Assembly: GCF_965638725.1 (NCBI RefSeq)
Contig: NC_134949.1
Coordinates: 53,286,151-53,350,150 of the forward strand
Direction: 5' to 3'
DNA length: 64,000 nucleotides
Origin: Aptenodytes patagonicus
Taxonomy: Eukaryota; Chordata; Aves; Sphenisciformes; Spheniscidae
Below are positions 1 through 12,500 of the stretch, piece after piece; position 1 is the first letter of the stretch; every line of letters starts with the position of its first letter. A model generated the notes under the pieces. That model was given only the letters and a program-made list of their open reading frames with translations, had not been told where the DNA came from and did not search any database. The position numbers and the translations under genes are program-made.

Positions 1-148
1 TTATCACTGCACTTTTCTCGGTTTTCATCAAAGTTCATTCTTCATTAATCTGGGTGATTCTTACTGTAACACCATTGATATGGCATATAGCCACCATAGA
101 AGTGATGATATACAATGTTATATAACAATTAACATCATACAATTTAAT

Positions 149-1117
149 TCATTGGCTATTCTCACCCAAAATCAAATCCCCTTGAGGTACATATCGGAAT
201 TCCCCATCCTCCCGCATTATCCACCAAGTGCACCCAGGTCCTTGAGCAAAAGCAATCCCACGGATGGGTTTGCCTTTGCCTGAGGCAGGAATAACCCAGA
301 CTGTCTTCCCCAGCATATTTTTTATGTGCACTACAGGGACTTTATCCCCTTCTACAGTACGTAAAAGTTTTGACTGGGCAGGGCCTGCTCGATTGGCAGA
401 TCCCCTAGCGTTAACTAACCAGGTGGCTTTTGCTAAATGTCTATCCCAATGTTTGAACGTCCCACCACCCATTGCTCTCAGTGTAGTCTTTAACAGTCCA
501 TTGTATCGTTCAATTTTCCCAGAGGCTGGTGCATGATAGGGGATGTGATACACCTACTCAATGCCGTGCTCTTTGGCCCAGGTGTCTAGGAGGTTGTTTC
601 AGAAATGAGTCCCGCTGTCTGACTCAGTTCTTTCTGGGGTGCCATGTTGCCATAGGACTTGCTTTTCAAGGCCCAGGATAGTGTTCCGAGTGGTGGCATG
701 GGGCATGGGATATGTTTCCAGCCATCTAGTGGTTGCTTCCATCATTGTAAACACATGGTGCTTGCCTTGGTGGGTTTGTGGGAGTGTGAGCAATCTGCCA
801 GGCCTCCCCATATTTATATTTCAGCCATCGTCCTCCATACCAGAGAGGCTTTAACCACTTGGCTTGTTCGATTGCAGTGCATGTTTCACATTCATGGATA
901 ACCTGTGCTATAGTGTCCATGATCAAGATCCAGCCCATCTGTATGTTGCATCTCTTCCTTGATGGCCTGAGGTGTCATGGGCCCACTGAGCTATAAATAA
1001 TTCACCCTCATGGTGCCAGTCCAGATGCACCTGAGCCACTTCAATCTTAGCAGCCTGATCCACCTTGCTGGTTGTTTTGATGTTCTTCAGTGGCCTGACG
1101 CTGGGGTACGTGAGCAT
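149..1117 (-). pseudogene. Integrase region remnant
   Basis: The zinc-binding HHCC domain is visible (WAHDTSGHQG and HECETC), then core motifs of the DDE catalytic domain (ESDSGTHF, then SGKIERYNGLLK) and a basic C-terminal DNA-binding stretch ending near 149. The region is spread over more than one frame and is not functional. Positions 1-148 are AT-rich, presumably sequence between integrase and the missing 3' LTR. Confidence 0.85.
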
Positions 1118-2708
1118 CTACATGACGTACTTTTACAACCAGGTTCTCTACCTGGGCAGCAATATCTTGCCACAATGCAGCAGCCCAGATGGGTTTGCCT
1201 CTGTGCAGCCAGTTGCTCCGCTTCCGTTGTAACCACTCCCACAGGGCATTTGCCACCATCCATGAGTCAGTATAGAGACAGAGCACTGGCCACTTTTCTT
1301 GTTCAGCAATATCTAAAGCCAGCTGGATGGCCTTTACTTCTGTAAATTGGCTCGATTCACCTTCTCCTTCAGCAGTTTCTGCAACTTGTCGCATAGGACT
1401 CCATACAGCAGCTTTCCACCTCCGATGCTTTCCCACAAGACGACAGGACCCATCAGTGAACAGGGCATATTGCTTCTCATTTTCTGGTAGTTCATTATAC
1501 ATTGGAGCCTCCTCAGCATGCGTCACCTCTTCCTCTGGCGACATTCCAAAATCTCTGCCCTCTGGCCAATCCATGATCACTTCCAGGATTCCTGGGCGAC
1601 TGGGGTTTCCTATTCGAGCCCGTTGTGTGATCAGTGCGACCCACTTACTCCACGTAGCATCAGTTGCATGATGTGTACAGGGGACCCTCCCTCTGAACAT
1701 CCAGCCCAGCACCGGCAGTCGGGGTGCCAGGAGGAGCTGTGCTTCAGTGCCGATCACTTCCGAAGCAGCTCGAACCCCTTCATATGCTGCCAATATCTCT
1801 TTTTCAGTTGGAGTATAGCGGGCCTCGGATCCTCTGTATCCCCGACTCCAAAACCCGAGGGGTCGACCTCGAGTCTCCCCAGGTGCTTTCTGCCAGAGGC
1901 TCCAGGTAGGGCCGTTCTCCCCGGCTGCGGTGTAGAGCATATTTTTTACATCTTGCCCTGCCCGGACTGGCCCAAGGGCTACTGCATGAACTATCTCCTC
2001 TTTAATTTGTTCAAAGGCTTGTCGTTGCTCAGAGCCCCATTTGAAATCATTCTTCTTCCAGGTCACTTGATAGAGAGGGTTTATGATCAGACTGTAATTT
2101 GGAACATGCATTCTCCAAAAACCCACAACACCTAAGAAAGTTTGTGTTTCCTTTTTGCTAGTTGGTGGAGACATGGCTGTTATTTTGTTGATCACATCCA
2201 TTGGGATCTGACAACTTCCTTCTTGCCATTTTATTCCTAAAAACTGGATCTCCTGTGCATGTCCCTTGACCTTACTTTGTTTTATGGCAAAACTGGCTTT
2301 CAGAAGGATTTGGGCTATTTTCTTCCCTTTCTCAAAAACCTCTTCTGCTGTGTTGCCCCATATGACAATGTCATCAATGTATTGTAGGTGTTCTGGAGCC
2401 TCACCCTGTTCCAGTGCAGTCTGGATCAGTCCATGGCAAATGGTAGGGCTGTGTTTCCACCCCTGGGGCAGTTGGTTCCAGGTGTACTGGACGCCCCTCC
2501 AAGTGAAAGCAAACTGTGGCCTGCACTCCGCTGCCAAAGGGATTGAGAAAAATGCATTAGCAATATCAGTTGTGGCATACCACTTGGCTGCCTTTGACTC
2601 CAGTTCCTATTGAAGTTCTAGCATGTCTGGCACAGCAGCACTCAGCAGCGGCATGACTTTATTCAGGCCATGATAGTCTACTGTCAGTCTCCACTCTCCA
2701 TTAGACTT
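1047..2708 (-). pseudogene. Reverse transcriptase and RNase H region remnant
   Basis: The RT palm is marked by LPQGWKHSPTICH and the catalytic box QYIDDIVIWG, followed by the thumb/connection. RNase H is marked by LFTDGSC, an ESSQFTEVKA helix and LYTDSW, giving the usual D-E-D pattern, and then a VRHVDAH motif. The order matches a retroviral pol. RT style and the lack of env fit ERVL-like elements. Fossil, interrupted. Confidence 0.9.
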
Positions 2709-3266
2709 TCACACTGGCCATATGGGACTGTTAAAGGGTGAGCAAGTCTTGCTGATCACTCCTTGGCTCTCCAGTCGACGAATCAGCTCGTGGATGGGAA
2801 TCAGGGAGTCTCGGTTGGTGCGATATTGCCGCCGGTGCACTGTGGTGGTGGTGATCAGCACCTGTTGTTCTTCAACCCTCAGCAGCCCCACAACAGAAGG
2901 GTCCTCCAAGAGACCGGGTAAGGTAGACAGCTGTTTAATTTCCTCCGTCTCCGAGGCAGCTATACCAAAAGCCCACCGGTACCCTTTTGGGTCCTTGAAA
3001 TACCCTTTCCTGAGGCAGTCTATGCCAAGGATGCACGGAGCATCTGGGCCAGTCACAATGGGGTGCTTCTGCCACTCATTCCCAGTCAGACTTACTTCAG
3101 CCTTCAATACAGTTAGGTGTTGGGATCCCCCTATCACTCCAGAAATACAGATGGGTTCTGCCCCTTTATAGCTTGATGGCATTAGGGTACACTGTGCACC
3201 AGTGTCTACTAGAGCCTTATACTCCAGTGGGTCTGATGTGCCAGGCCACCGAATCCACACAGTCAA
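2709..3266 (-). pseudogene. Retroviral protease region remnant
   Basis: It contains the aspartic protease motif ALVDTGAQCT followed by the hydrophobic strand and an ILGIDCL motif near the C-terminal end, as in retropepsins. It then runs into the start of reverse transcriptase (RLESQGVI, FNSPIWPV). It lies between the gag and RT remnants in the expected order. Confidence 0.85.
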
Positions 3267-3314
3267 GTAAACCCGGTTGTCCCTTTCCTCCCCCTGGCTG
3301 GAGGCAGGGCCCCT

Positions 3315-4745
3315 CTAGTCCTGGTTATAGTATTCGTTACTCACTTCCTGTAAATACGAGTCAGAAGTCTCTTCATTAAGATCAGAAGTAAGATCAGCTC
3401 TTCTACTCTGTCTGAGGAACTGCCCACTGGAGACTGGAGCAGCAATTTTCCTGGAAGAACCCCCTTTTGTGATTGTTTTTCCTTGCAACTCACGTACCCG
3501 TGCCTGTAGGGTCGAGGTAGATTTTCCATCCCACTTCCTCATGTCTTCTCCGTGGTCATGCAGGTAAAAACACAGGGTGGCCCGTGGTGTATATCCACTA
3601 TATCCTCTCTCTTGAGCAGAGGGACGCTGACTCCTAATAGCTGAGATACTGGTCTGTACAGGTGGGGAGTAGGACATATCCTCTTTGAGTTGCTGGAGCT
3701 CCAGGGACAGTTTATCCACAGCCAAGATGCAGGCCCATAGGGAGGAAGAGAGACTTTCTTCATATTGCCAGAGTTGACTGGCCAATTCATCCACCATTTG
3801 TTCCTCTCCATCTTTCCAGGTCATCACTGCCAATGAGTTGGCATATGACAATGGTGCACTCCTTACAAACTTCTGCCACATGGGTCGTGTGCACCTGACT
3901 TCATCTGGATCTTTGGATAGCTGTTCATTGTTCAGGTCATCATAAATCACCTCCAGCACAGCTAATTCCCTCAGGTACTGGATACCTCTCTCCACGGTGG
4001 TCCACTTGCCTGGGTGACATATGACATCTTCCTTGAAGGGACACCTTTCCTTCACGCCTGACAGGAGTTGCCTCCAGAGACTGAGGGCTTGTGCCCCTTT
4101 TCCAATCGCTTTGTCAATGCCCCCTTCCCTAGAAAGGGATCCCAGCTGCTTGGCTTCCCTACCCTCTAATTCCAGGCTACTGGTCCCGTTATCCCAGCAT
4201 CAGAGCAGCCAGGTGACAATATGCTTGCCTGGATGACGGCTGAAATCTTTTCACATATCTCGCAGCTCGCTCAGGGATAGGGACCGGGTGGTTACCGTCT
4301 CATTTATGAGTTCTTCCTCTTCCTCCTCCTCTCTTCGTGATGGCCCTGCTTTTTCATCATCCTTTACTAAATGAGCTGACTTTCGCTTCCAAGATTTCTT
4401 CTTATGTATAGGGATGACTGATACCAGCACGGGTTGGTTCTCTGGTTCAGCTGCAGGGCCTGTTGCCGGGGTTGGAGTAGCCGCATGGCCTATCATTTTG
4501 TCGTCAGATCCAGAGACCTTCTCTTCCCTTTGAGGGTACTGAATAGTGTTGAACAGGGCTCGGTAGGCATGGGCCAGGCCCCAGCACGTTGCAATGATCT
4601 GCATCTCTCTGGAGTTGCCAGGGTGACAGCATACTTTTTCCAAATATTCTACTAATTTTTCAGGATTCTGCACTTGTTCAGGGGTGAAGTTCCAAAACAC
4701 TGAGGGTGCCCATGGGCCTAGGTACTTGCCCATGCTATCCCACAC
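3315..4745 (-). pseudogene. gag region remnant
   Basis: Two main open stretches in the gag position of the provirus. The N-terminal part has a Trp/Pro-rich start, then a basic patch and a glutamate run. The C-terminal part is helical and charged and includes a stretch near YTPRATLCFYLHDHGEDM that I associate with avian ERVL-type gag. No CCHC zinc knuckle was seen. The region is interrupted and sits directly upstream of the protease remnant. Confidence 0.7.
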
Positions 4746-4784
4746 GCCCTGCCACTCATAACTATCCAGCCTTGGGGCAGATCT

Positions 4785-5225
4785 CTAGATGATATTCTTA
4801 AATTGCTTATTAACCTTAGACAAAACCGAAACAATATTTCCAAGAAATACCAATAGAAGTATCTTAACTACCCAACGATGTTCCAGATACTGAAAAGTTA
4901 CTGTAATGAAGGAGGAAACATCATAGAAGAAGGTAGCAAAGGTGCCATTCTGTATGTCCTCCATAAAAAACCTCTCAGAGGAAGAACTATAATTGCTAAT
5001 TTTCTCCACGAGGTAGTACCTGAAGTACAGTAATGGTTTCAGTACAAAGCTCAAATACCAGATTAAGCTCAAGGCCACTGTTTTAACAAGTCTCCCAGGC
5101 AAAACATCACTAATCACTGCAGACCATAGCAAACTGCAAAAACCAACACCAATCTTTAACATGTACAGCAAAAAAAAGAGCATGGTGCAGGTCAGATAAA
5201 CTAATATCAAGAACAGATGAATCAA
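4785..5225 (-). pseudogene. Hydrophobic leader ORF of the provirus
   Basis: A 146-codon open frame lies between the primer-binding site and gag. Its predicted product is strongly hydrophobic, with likely membrane segments near residues 3-28, 46-68 and 122-138. It has no recognised retroviral domain. Its place ahead of gag, in the leader where most retroviruses have no coding sequence, is unusual. It may be a lineage-specific accessory gene, an N-terminal part of the gag region, or captured sequence. I do not recognise the family. Treated as a fossil. Confidence 0.45.
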
Positions 5226-5304
5226 TATTGTGACCCACAGCTGTTAACAGATATAAATCCCTTAATACGCCCTGGTTAATCTGTTATTATCTCAAACCCT
5301 TCAT

Positions 5305-5322
5305 GCCCCACATTGGGTGCCA
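5305..5322 (-). other. Primer-binding site, tRNA-Lys(CTT) type
   Basis: The minus strand reads TGGCACCCAATGTGGGGC. The 3' end of tRNA-Lys(CTT) would pair with TGGCGCCCAACGTGGGGC, so 16 of 18 positions match and both differences are CpG-decay type. It is separated from the LTR edge by 8 bp, a normal spacing. Confidence 0.8.
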
Positions 5323-5330
5323 AGAAGGAC

Positions 5331-5894
5331 TGTCGTGGTTTAACCCCAGCTGGCAACTGAGCACCACACAGCCGCTTGCTCACTCCCCGCCCCGCCTGGT
5401 GGGATGGGGGAGAGAATCGGAAGAGTAGAAGCGAGAAAACTCATGGGTTGAGATAAGAACAGTTTAATAATGGAAACAAAATAAAGTAAAATAGTAGTAA
5501 TAATAATAATACTACAATATACCAAGGAAGTGATGCACAATGCAATTGCTCACCACCCACCGACCGATGCCCAGCCAGACCCTGAGCAGCGGCCCCCCCG
5601 GCCAGCTTTCCCCAGTTTATGTACTGAGCATGACGTCACATGGTATGGAATGTCCCTTTGGCCAGTTTGGGTCAGCTGTCCTGGCTGTGCCCCCTCCCAG
5701 CTTCTTGTGCCCCTCCAGCCTTCTCAGTCGGTAGAGCATGGGGAGCTGAAAAGTCCTTGACTAGTGTAAGCACTACTTAGCAACAACTAAAACATCAGTG
5801 TGTTATCAACATTGTTCTCATCCTAAATCCAAAACACAGCACTGTACCAGCTACTAGGAAGGAAATTAACTCTATTCCAGCCAAAACCAGGGCA
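5331..5894 (-). repeat. 5' LTR of the provirus
   Basis: The + strand starts TGTCGTGGTTTAACCCC and ends in CA, so on the minus strand the LTR reads TG...CGACA. It sits directly upstream (in element sense) of the primer-binding site. It is alignable to the LTR at 5907-6504 in its outer parts, but its central part differs and contains a short TAA-type microsatellite. The two are therefore different subfamilies or one has been rearranged. The right boundary (5894) is less certain than the left. Confidence 0.85.
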
Positions 5895-5906
5895 GTCTTT
5901 CTACTG

Positions 5907-6504
5907 TGTTGTGGTTTAACCCCAGCTTGCAACTAAGCACCACACAGCCGCTCATTCACTCCCCACCCCCAGTGGGATGGGGGAGAAAATTGGAAGAGGA
6001 AAAATGAAAAAACTCATGGGTTGAGATAAAGACAGTTTAACAGGTAAAGCAAAAGCCGCGTGCGCAAGCAAAGCAAAACAAGGAATTTATTCACTACTTC
6101 CCATCGGCAGGCAGGTGTTCAGCCATCTCCAGGAAAGCAGGGCTCCATCATGCATAACAGTTACTTGGGAAGACAAACGCCATCACTCCGAACGTCCCCC
6201 CCTTCCTTCTTCTTCCCCCAGCTTTATATGCTGAGCGTGACATCATATGGTACGGAATATCCCTTTGGTCAGTCGAGGTCAGCTGTCCCAGCTGTGTCCC
6301 CTCCCAACTTCATGTGCACCCCCAGCCTACTCGCTGGTGGGGTGGGGTGAGAAGCAGAAAAGGCCTTGACTCTGTGTGAGCACTGCTCAGCAGTAACTAA
6401 AACATCCCTGTGTTATCAACACTGTTTTCAGCACAAATCCAAAACACAGCCCCATACTAGCTACTGTGAAGAAAATTAATTCTATCCCAGCCCAAACCAG
6501 TACA
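5907..6504 (-). repeat. Solo LTR, same ERVL-like family, second subfamily
   Basis: The + strand runs TGTTGTGGTTTAACC to CCAAACCAGTACA, so it has TG...CA type ends on both strands. It is flanked by ACTG on each side (5903-5906 and 6505-6508), a likely 4-bp target-site duplication. On the minus strand it carries a TATA-like box (GCATATAAAGC). No internal retroviral sequence follows on the right, so it is a solo LTR formed by LTR-LTR recombination. It lies 12 bp from the provirus 5' LTR. Confidence 0.85.
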
Positions 6505-9500
6505 ACTGACTATATAGGGAGGAAGTGTTCACAGTATTCTCATTAAGTATTGCAGTTAGGAGCTAGGAGGTAAGTGATCGCAATTTGGGCATTGCCATTG
6601 TGTGCATGCAGAGTGAGAAGATGAATGTAGGCACAAGAGCCTGCCGAGCTGCTGAGATCTCTGACCAGTAAATTTTTGACAATGTGCATGGCACGCCTGC
6701 TGTTGTTGGACTGCCCTGATACCATCACCCATCCCCATCCTTTCTTTGTACCATATCCAGCCATTTAGGACTGGCCATGAAACTGCCGTTCTTGATGCGT
6801 AACTTCATGCTGTTCTCCCTTTCAGAAAGTGACCTGGGAAAGGGAGAGAGCACACTGCACAATGACCATCTCTTGGCTGTATCATTTGAACACATGAAGG
6901 AAATGTTGTGGTTTATGGGCTGCAGAAACTGTAGTCGCAGCCTTCCAAATTTCATATCCTCTTTCCATCAGTTCTGTGCATATTTTCCTCTCTATAAAAA
7001 TAGCTTTCACTACCCTGTCTTTTCAAAAGCCATGAATCCTCCTTATTTCACTCATCAAAATCTCAAACTAAGTAATTGTTTTACCACAGAGGAAGTTTAA
7101 ATATGGAACTAGCACAAGGTAACACCCAAATTCTGAATGCATCCTGAAACACAAAGGTATTCGAATCTGAGATATGTATCTATCCACAACATCCTTCTCC
7201 CAGATATCTCAGCTGAAGTTCTGCATCCGGTCTGCAGAACTGAAATGCTCTTCTGTCCCTCCCTAAATTGTAGGCAAACTCAGATCTAGATCTAAACTTT
7301 ACACACAAACATGTCTCTAGTTAAGAGAACAGGGATATTATTAATTGGCCCTGTAGTGCCCATTTTTGAGTACAGTTGTTCTTTCACTTCCAAATATGGG
7401 GAAAACAGATTGCTACACTCTGCAGTAGCATATGATAAGAATGCATGTTGTAATAGGATATCCACGGTTCATTTACTTAAAAAAACTGTATCATTTTGGT
7501 ATTTTAATCTTTCATCCTATGAAAATACAATGTTATTCTACAGGGACGGTCAGACTTTAGGAACTCTCTCCCGTGCATACTAAGAATTTTTTTCTGAATA
7601 AAAGTGATGACCAGAAGATTGATCGATTAATCCATCAATCTATCTTCTGATATATCTTCGGCTGCGAATATACATCTTTTGGTCAGATTCCCAGACTGAT
7701 CTAAGTAGTCTCGCAAAGCTGCATCCCATCAACTTTGAAATCTTCTAGGGAATTGTACCAGATGATGGGCACTGTAAAAATTATTCTGTACCCATGTTTA
7801 AGGATTGACACACCCCTAAAAGTCAAATGCCTTGGTGCTTGCCAATTGTCCTGAAATTATCCTTAATATAACCCAGATTAAGACAGAAGCAAAACTAAAA
7901 ATCTTGGTTTCAGTATTGTATTGGAATGAAGTCCCTCTGCAAAGTGTTTGCTTTCTCTCCTTTGTTTAAAAAAATGCCTTCAGGAAAATGTACGCTCTAA
8001 ATCATTATTTATTTAACAGAGGGGTTATTTATTAGTAGTAATTAACTACTATTAAAAATATTAATATAATTATTTGTTAGATGTAAATTTTTAAAGCATT
8101 ATGAGTCAACATTTTAAGTCTCTATAGGAAGCAGAGTTGCTTTACGAATAGTTAGAAAGTGAAAATTTTACCTACTTTAGCTCCTTTTGCCTCTGATTTT
8201 ACAATTTTGTCTATCTAAGCAATTTAAACATGTTTTCCAGCTTCTAAATATTATCTTCACTCTTCATCCCTTTTCTTGCACTTTACACGCCTCATTAACA
8301 TGCACCTAATCTAGGAATGTACTAACAGTCAGGTTCTCTCATCAACACATATTGCTCTTGACAGTGCTTAGCCATAAATAGTCAAGGTCAGCTTTTAATC
8401 ATATGAGGTAGAGTTATGAATGATTTGCCATTCTTAACGCACAGTTTCAATCATTTTTGCCTTCACAGCTGAAATTTCTTATATTCTTTCTTGGCTCAGA
8501 AGCTAGCTTTGTTTAAAAATTAGTAACTTATTACTGGTTCAATTCATTTTAAAAACAAGAAGGCATTGTTCAAAACAGAAGAGCCTACACAATTTCTTCC
8601 AATATGAGTAGTTAATCTACAGAAAAACTTGACTTTTTCCTGTCTTCTTCTTTTCAGTTTCTAAAGTGCTATAATTAAAAGTATACTAGTGTATCAACCC
8701 AAGAATGTTCACACAGCAGACTCAAATTGACCAAAAAATACTCTCTCTCTCTGGTTCCAGGCAATAGTCCTTGAACTTTCTGTTATTACTAAGTAAAAGA
8801 AGGGGCAGGAGCATTCATGCATTTGGGAAACCTACCACGTTCGGTAATGAGGACTTACGCTGCAGAGATAGGGGACTGGGATGCAGTGATGATGAGACTT
8901 TAATCATCTTCTTCCTCTCGGTGAGTCTTGCTACACTGAGAATGGGCAACTGCAGTTACCCAACTCTAGGCGAAAGGGTTAGTTTCATCTTTTGCAAAAT
9001 CCCCAAAACGTGGGTCCTTCCCACATGCATAAACAGGGGAAATGATCTAACTGCTTCCCCATTTCCTGCTCCTCTTCTTCCTTTCTTTCCTCTCTTTTCT
9101 GTATTCATTATTAATAACAAATGGAAAAAAACAGGCATTAACTGCACATCTGGTTCAGCTCTGGCAAGAACTCTCAGGATGCAAGTGGCAACAGCTGCCA
9201 AGCGCCTTGATTTCAAAATGGAAATTCTCCTATTAAAACTTTCTGTAAGAGACTGATTGATTTTTTTCTGTCAAGTGAAACAAGCCAGTCCCGTATTTAA
9301 GGCATTGTTGTAACTCCTCTCCTTTCCAAACAAATACTAGCAAAATGCTATTCATGAATTCAGTTAAGAGAATGTGAGGGAGGGGAAATGAATGATGTTT
9401 TTTCCAGCCATTTTGACCCAGATTGCTAGAATTTGATTTTATGAGCTGATTTTGTGTAAGCCGAATTGGATTTAAGAGATATGATTATTTGTTTCTCCTA

Positions 9501-12500
9501 TTTTTAATATAACAATTACATAAAATAGTAACCTCAAATTTCTGCTGTCAAACTAATTTTGAAGCAGTAATTTTACTGGACTATAAAGTAGAGCATTTCA
9601 GAGTGCCACCAGAGGGAGCCAATGCAATTGCAAACTTGAAATTCTAGTCCTTTTGAAAAAAAAACTGACGGAAAGATCATTATCCTGCAAAATAGCAGAC
9701 AGCAAAGAAATAAAGATTATTCTTCTGAAGCACAGTGTTTGTGCCTTTTGAAGTAAAAATCTCCACATTCCAATCACACATAATGAGGAACACTAATGTA
9801 AATGAAAAAAAAAAAAAAAACCCCTTGCTTATATTTTTTTCCCAGGAATAAATGCATTATTTTGCATTGCACTACACTTTAATAACCCTTTATTTTAATT
9901 GTTTATTGTCACCTTGACAATGTCTGCCTTCACATTTTGCCCCACAGCAATTCCTCAGCCTTTTTCTCATCTCTTTAAACTGACATCTCCAAACCAGTGA
10001 TCGCAGATCACCATCTCACATCCTTATCAGCTGTGTGAAAGCTGTAAAATGTCCTGTGTTCTCTGAATCTGACTCTACCTAGCAATGCGTCTGATTTTTT
10101 TTCTCTTGCTGCTTTTTCTTTGATTTTACTAGCATTAAGAGTAATTCGGTGATTGTCAGGCAATGTATTGCAGATGCACAGTAGTGTTAACTCTTACTTC
10201 AAGCAGCTGTGCTCTAAGCCCATCATTCTGAACAGTTCCTCATTTGTGGTTTTGGCTATTCAACTGACTTTAAATATCCATCTCTTGTTTCAAATTAGAA
10301 GTGCACTGTGATTCATTTCTGCATCTTTTTTTAAGTGTCAGGCTTTTACAATTGAGCAAGATGGTTAACCATCCATCACATCTTGAACAATCTCTGGTGA
10401 ATGTGCACATTTGCTTTTCTCTATCATGAATAACTTTGCAAAAGGCAATTAATTTCTGTAAGGGCTTTTTAATGTTTCATTTTATACCATCTTCCTTCTT
10501 CCATCTGCTAAATCTAAAAACCTATCCACTTCCTCTCCATTGCTCGTCCACCCACTGGAAATTGTGCCAGAATTAAAAGAAGCCAATCCCAGGATCTTCT
10601 CCTGGCACGGCTGAACAGGACCAGCAGTTTCCTCCAGCCTTCAGGTCGCTCTTTTGCACTCCCACGACTTGGACAAGACATGGGGCATCCTGTTTTTTCT
10701 TAAGGAGAAAGAGTAAAACAAAAAAAAGGGGAGGAGGGGAGGAAGAATAGCGAAAAGGAAGACAAAAAGATTGCAGAGTGGAGAAGCCAGAAGTAGGAGT
10801 AACAGTACAACACATGGCAAGGATAAAAACCAACTGCTGAAATGAGAATTAATCCTCACTGGTTTTTATTAGTCATGAGGACCACTTGGGGTTTCTCAAG
10901 GTTTCCCTGTGCATATGGATTATTGCAATCATTGGAGTACACCCCTGAGTAAGGAAAAGAAGAATGTGTTTTCCATGCCATGTGGCCCTTGTATCCTAAG
11001 GAAAGGAGAAGGGAGGAAACTATTACCCCATCAAGCCATAGTTTTGTCTAGAAAGGGAGCTATTCTTTTATTGCCCATGCACAACACAATGAAGTAGTAA
11101 ATGGTGGCGACTGGAGGACCAGGAACACACAGTGAAGCCAGCACTGCAATAAATTGCTAGAGTGCTGGTAGGTTTGATCTAGCGTTTGGTTGTTAAAATA
11201 ACTGAGTTGTCAACTTTGTCTTTTGCTGAGACTATTCTTAGCACTTTTGTTTTTTTAACATTTATCATAATCTTTTTTCAAACCATTCATCAAGCTCTGA
11301 AGGTCTTCTCTAATCGAACTCTTAGAGAAAGATTGCTAAGAGACATTATATTGTTCATATAAGCTCCATTAACTCAGATGCCATTTAGAAGATTCCAAAC
11401 TGTCATTTGTTATGCTTTCTACTTAATGACAAATGCTTTCACAGACAAAATGTACCTTGATGATGCACTATGATGTTTCAACATCTGCTCACAATGCTGC
11501 TTTCTCTCTCAGCTACAGTGTTTTCTAAACTCTGGATTTTGTGAGTCATCAATACCTTTTCCAGTAATGCCTATCTGTCTGTCATGCTGAAACTTCTCAA
11601 AACTTTCACAAAAGCAGCAAAGCATACATAAATTTCCCTTTATACTTCCATGACACATCCTGATAGTGTTTTCAAGGTAAGGTCAGTTTCCCTTGTGTTA
11701 ACTACTAGATAAAAACTAAACTGACTTCTATTCATTCTTGGCTCAGCACACTGACTTTTTTTTTACCCACTGATTTTTCAGCACTACAGCAGTACAATCT
11801 GTCAAACTTAGAGAACAGCAAGCACTATTCAAGGTCTGGGGCATTAATGAGTTCTGATGTGGGAGCATACAATTTTTTTTCAAGTCTTCTGCAGGATCTT
11901 TTGTGTATTTCTAATTTCATACCTTAAGCAAGCACAGAGGTTTTGGTTTTAATAGCACCTCCTCCGTATGCTCATCTTTGGTTTCGATGTCTGGTTTCCC
12001 CATTGTAATTACTTGGCCTGCACTTGTCCATGATGTCTATATTGAGTGAGCATCGGAATGGATAAAAGAAGTTTGTGATGATCAGCTTTCTAAGATGAAG
12101 TTAAATTCATTGCATATTCCCTCATTTATACTTTTGTAAAACCAATACCTTTAAATATCTCCCCATGCTCTTTACAGTATAATTAATTTCTTTGTGTGAT
12201 GCCTTTATCTCATGACATCTTTGCTTTGGATACCCAACTTCAGTCTATGGTGCTTTTTCCTGTATTACTTTCTGTGGGTTTTGCTATCCCATGTTTTTCC
12301 CGTCTCTACACTTCATTTTGCTTTATTAAGTTCATGATTCCTTTTTTTTTAATGACAGTTGTTTACTCCTAGAACTGATACGATGCGAGAGTAAGGCCTG
12401 ATAGTCATATTATAGCTGTATATGACAGTATTTGATTTTTTTCACGTTAGTCTCTAGAATTTTCCTTCTTAGGCACTACATGATTGGTCTATTTTGAAGC

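Larger units (their letters stand above)
1..5894 (-). mobile_element. Avian ERVL-like endogenous retrovirus, broken, cut by window edge
   Basis: A fossil provirus lies on the minus strand. Reading from right to left it has a 5' LTR, a tRNA-Lys type primer-binding site, a hydrophobic leader ORF, gag, protease, reverse transcriptase with a YIDD centre, RNase H and integrase. The 3' LTR is not in the window, so the left end lies outside. No env is seen, as is usual for class III (ERVL) elements. The class call rests on the RT style and the LTR family known from bird genomes, and is an inference; the Lys-type primer site is more typical of class II. The coding part is split by several interruptions (about six or more), so it is not functional. 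It cannot be dated without the second LTR. CpG-type decay in the primer site suggests a moderately old insertion. Confidence 0.9.

Noticed and set aside
7612-7649. Imperfect palindrome (CAGAAGATTGAT ... ATCAATCTATCTTCTG)
   Set aside because: Short, gapped and AT-rich; no sign of a microRNA-like hairpin or transposon end.
8771-9256. 161-codon open frame in the intergenic region
   Set aside because: It begins at a TTG, not ATG, shows no domain or biased composition, and lies in AT-rich DNA with no promoter or splice context.
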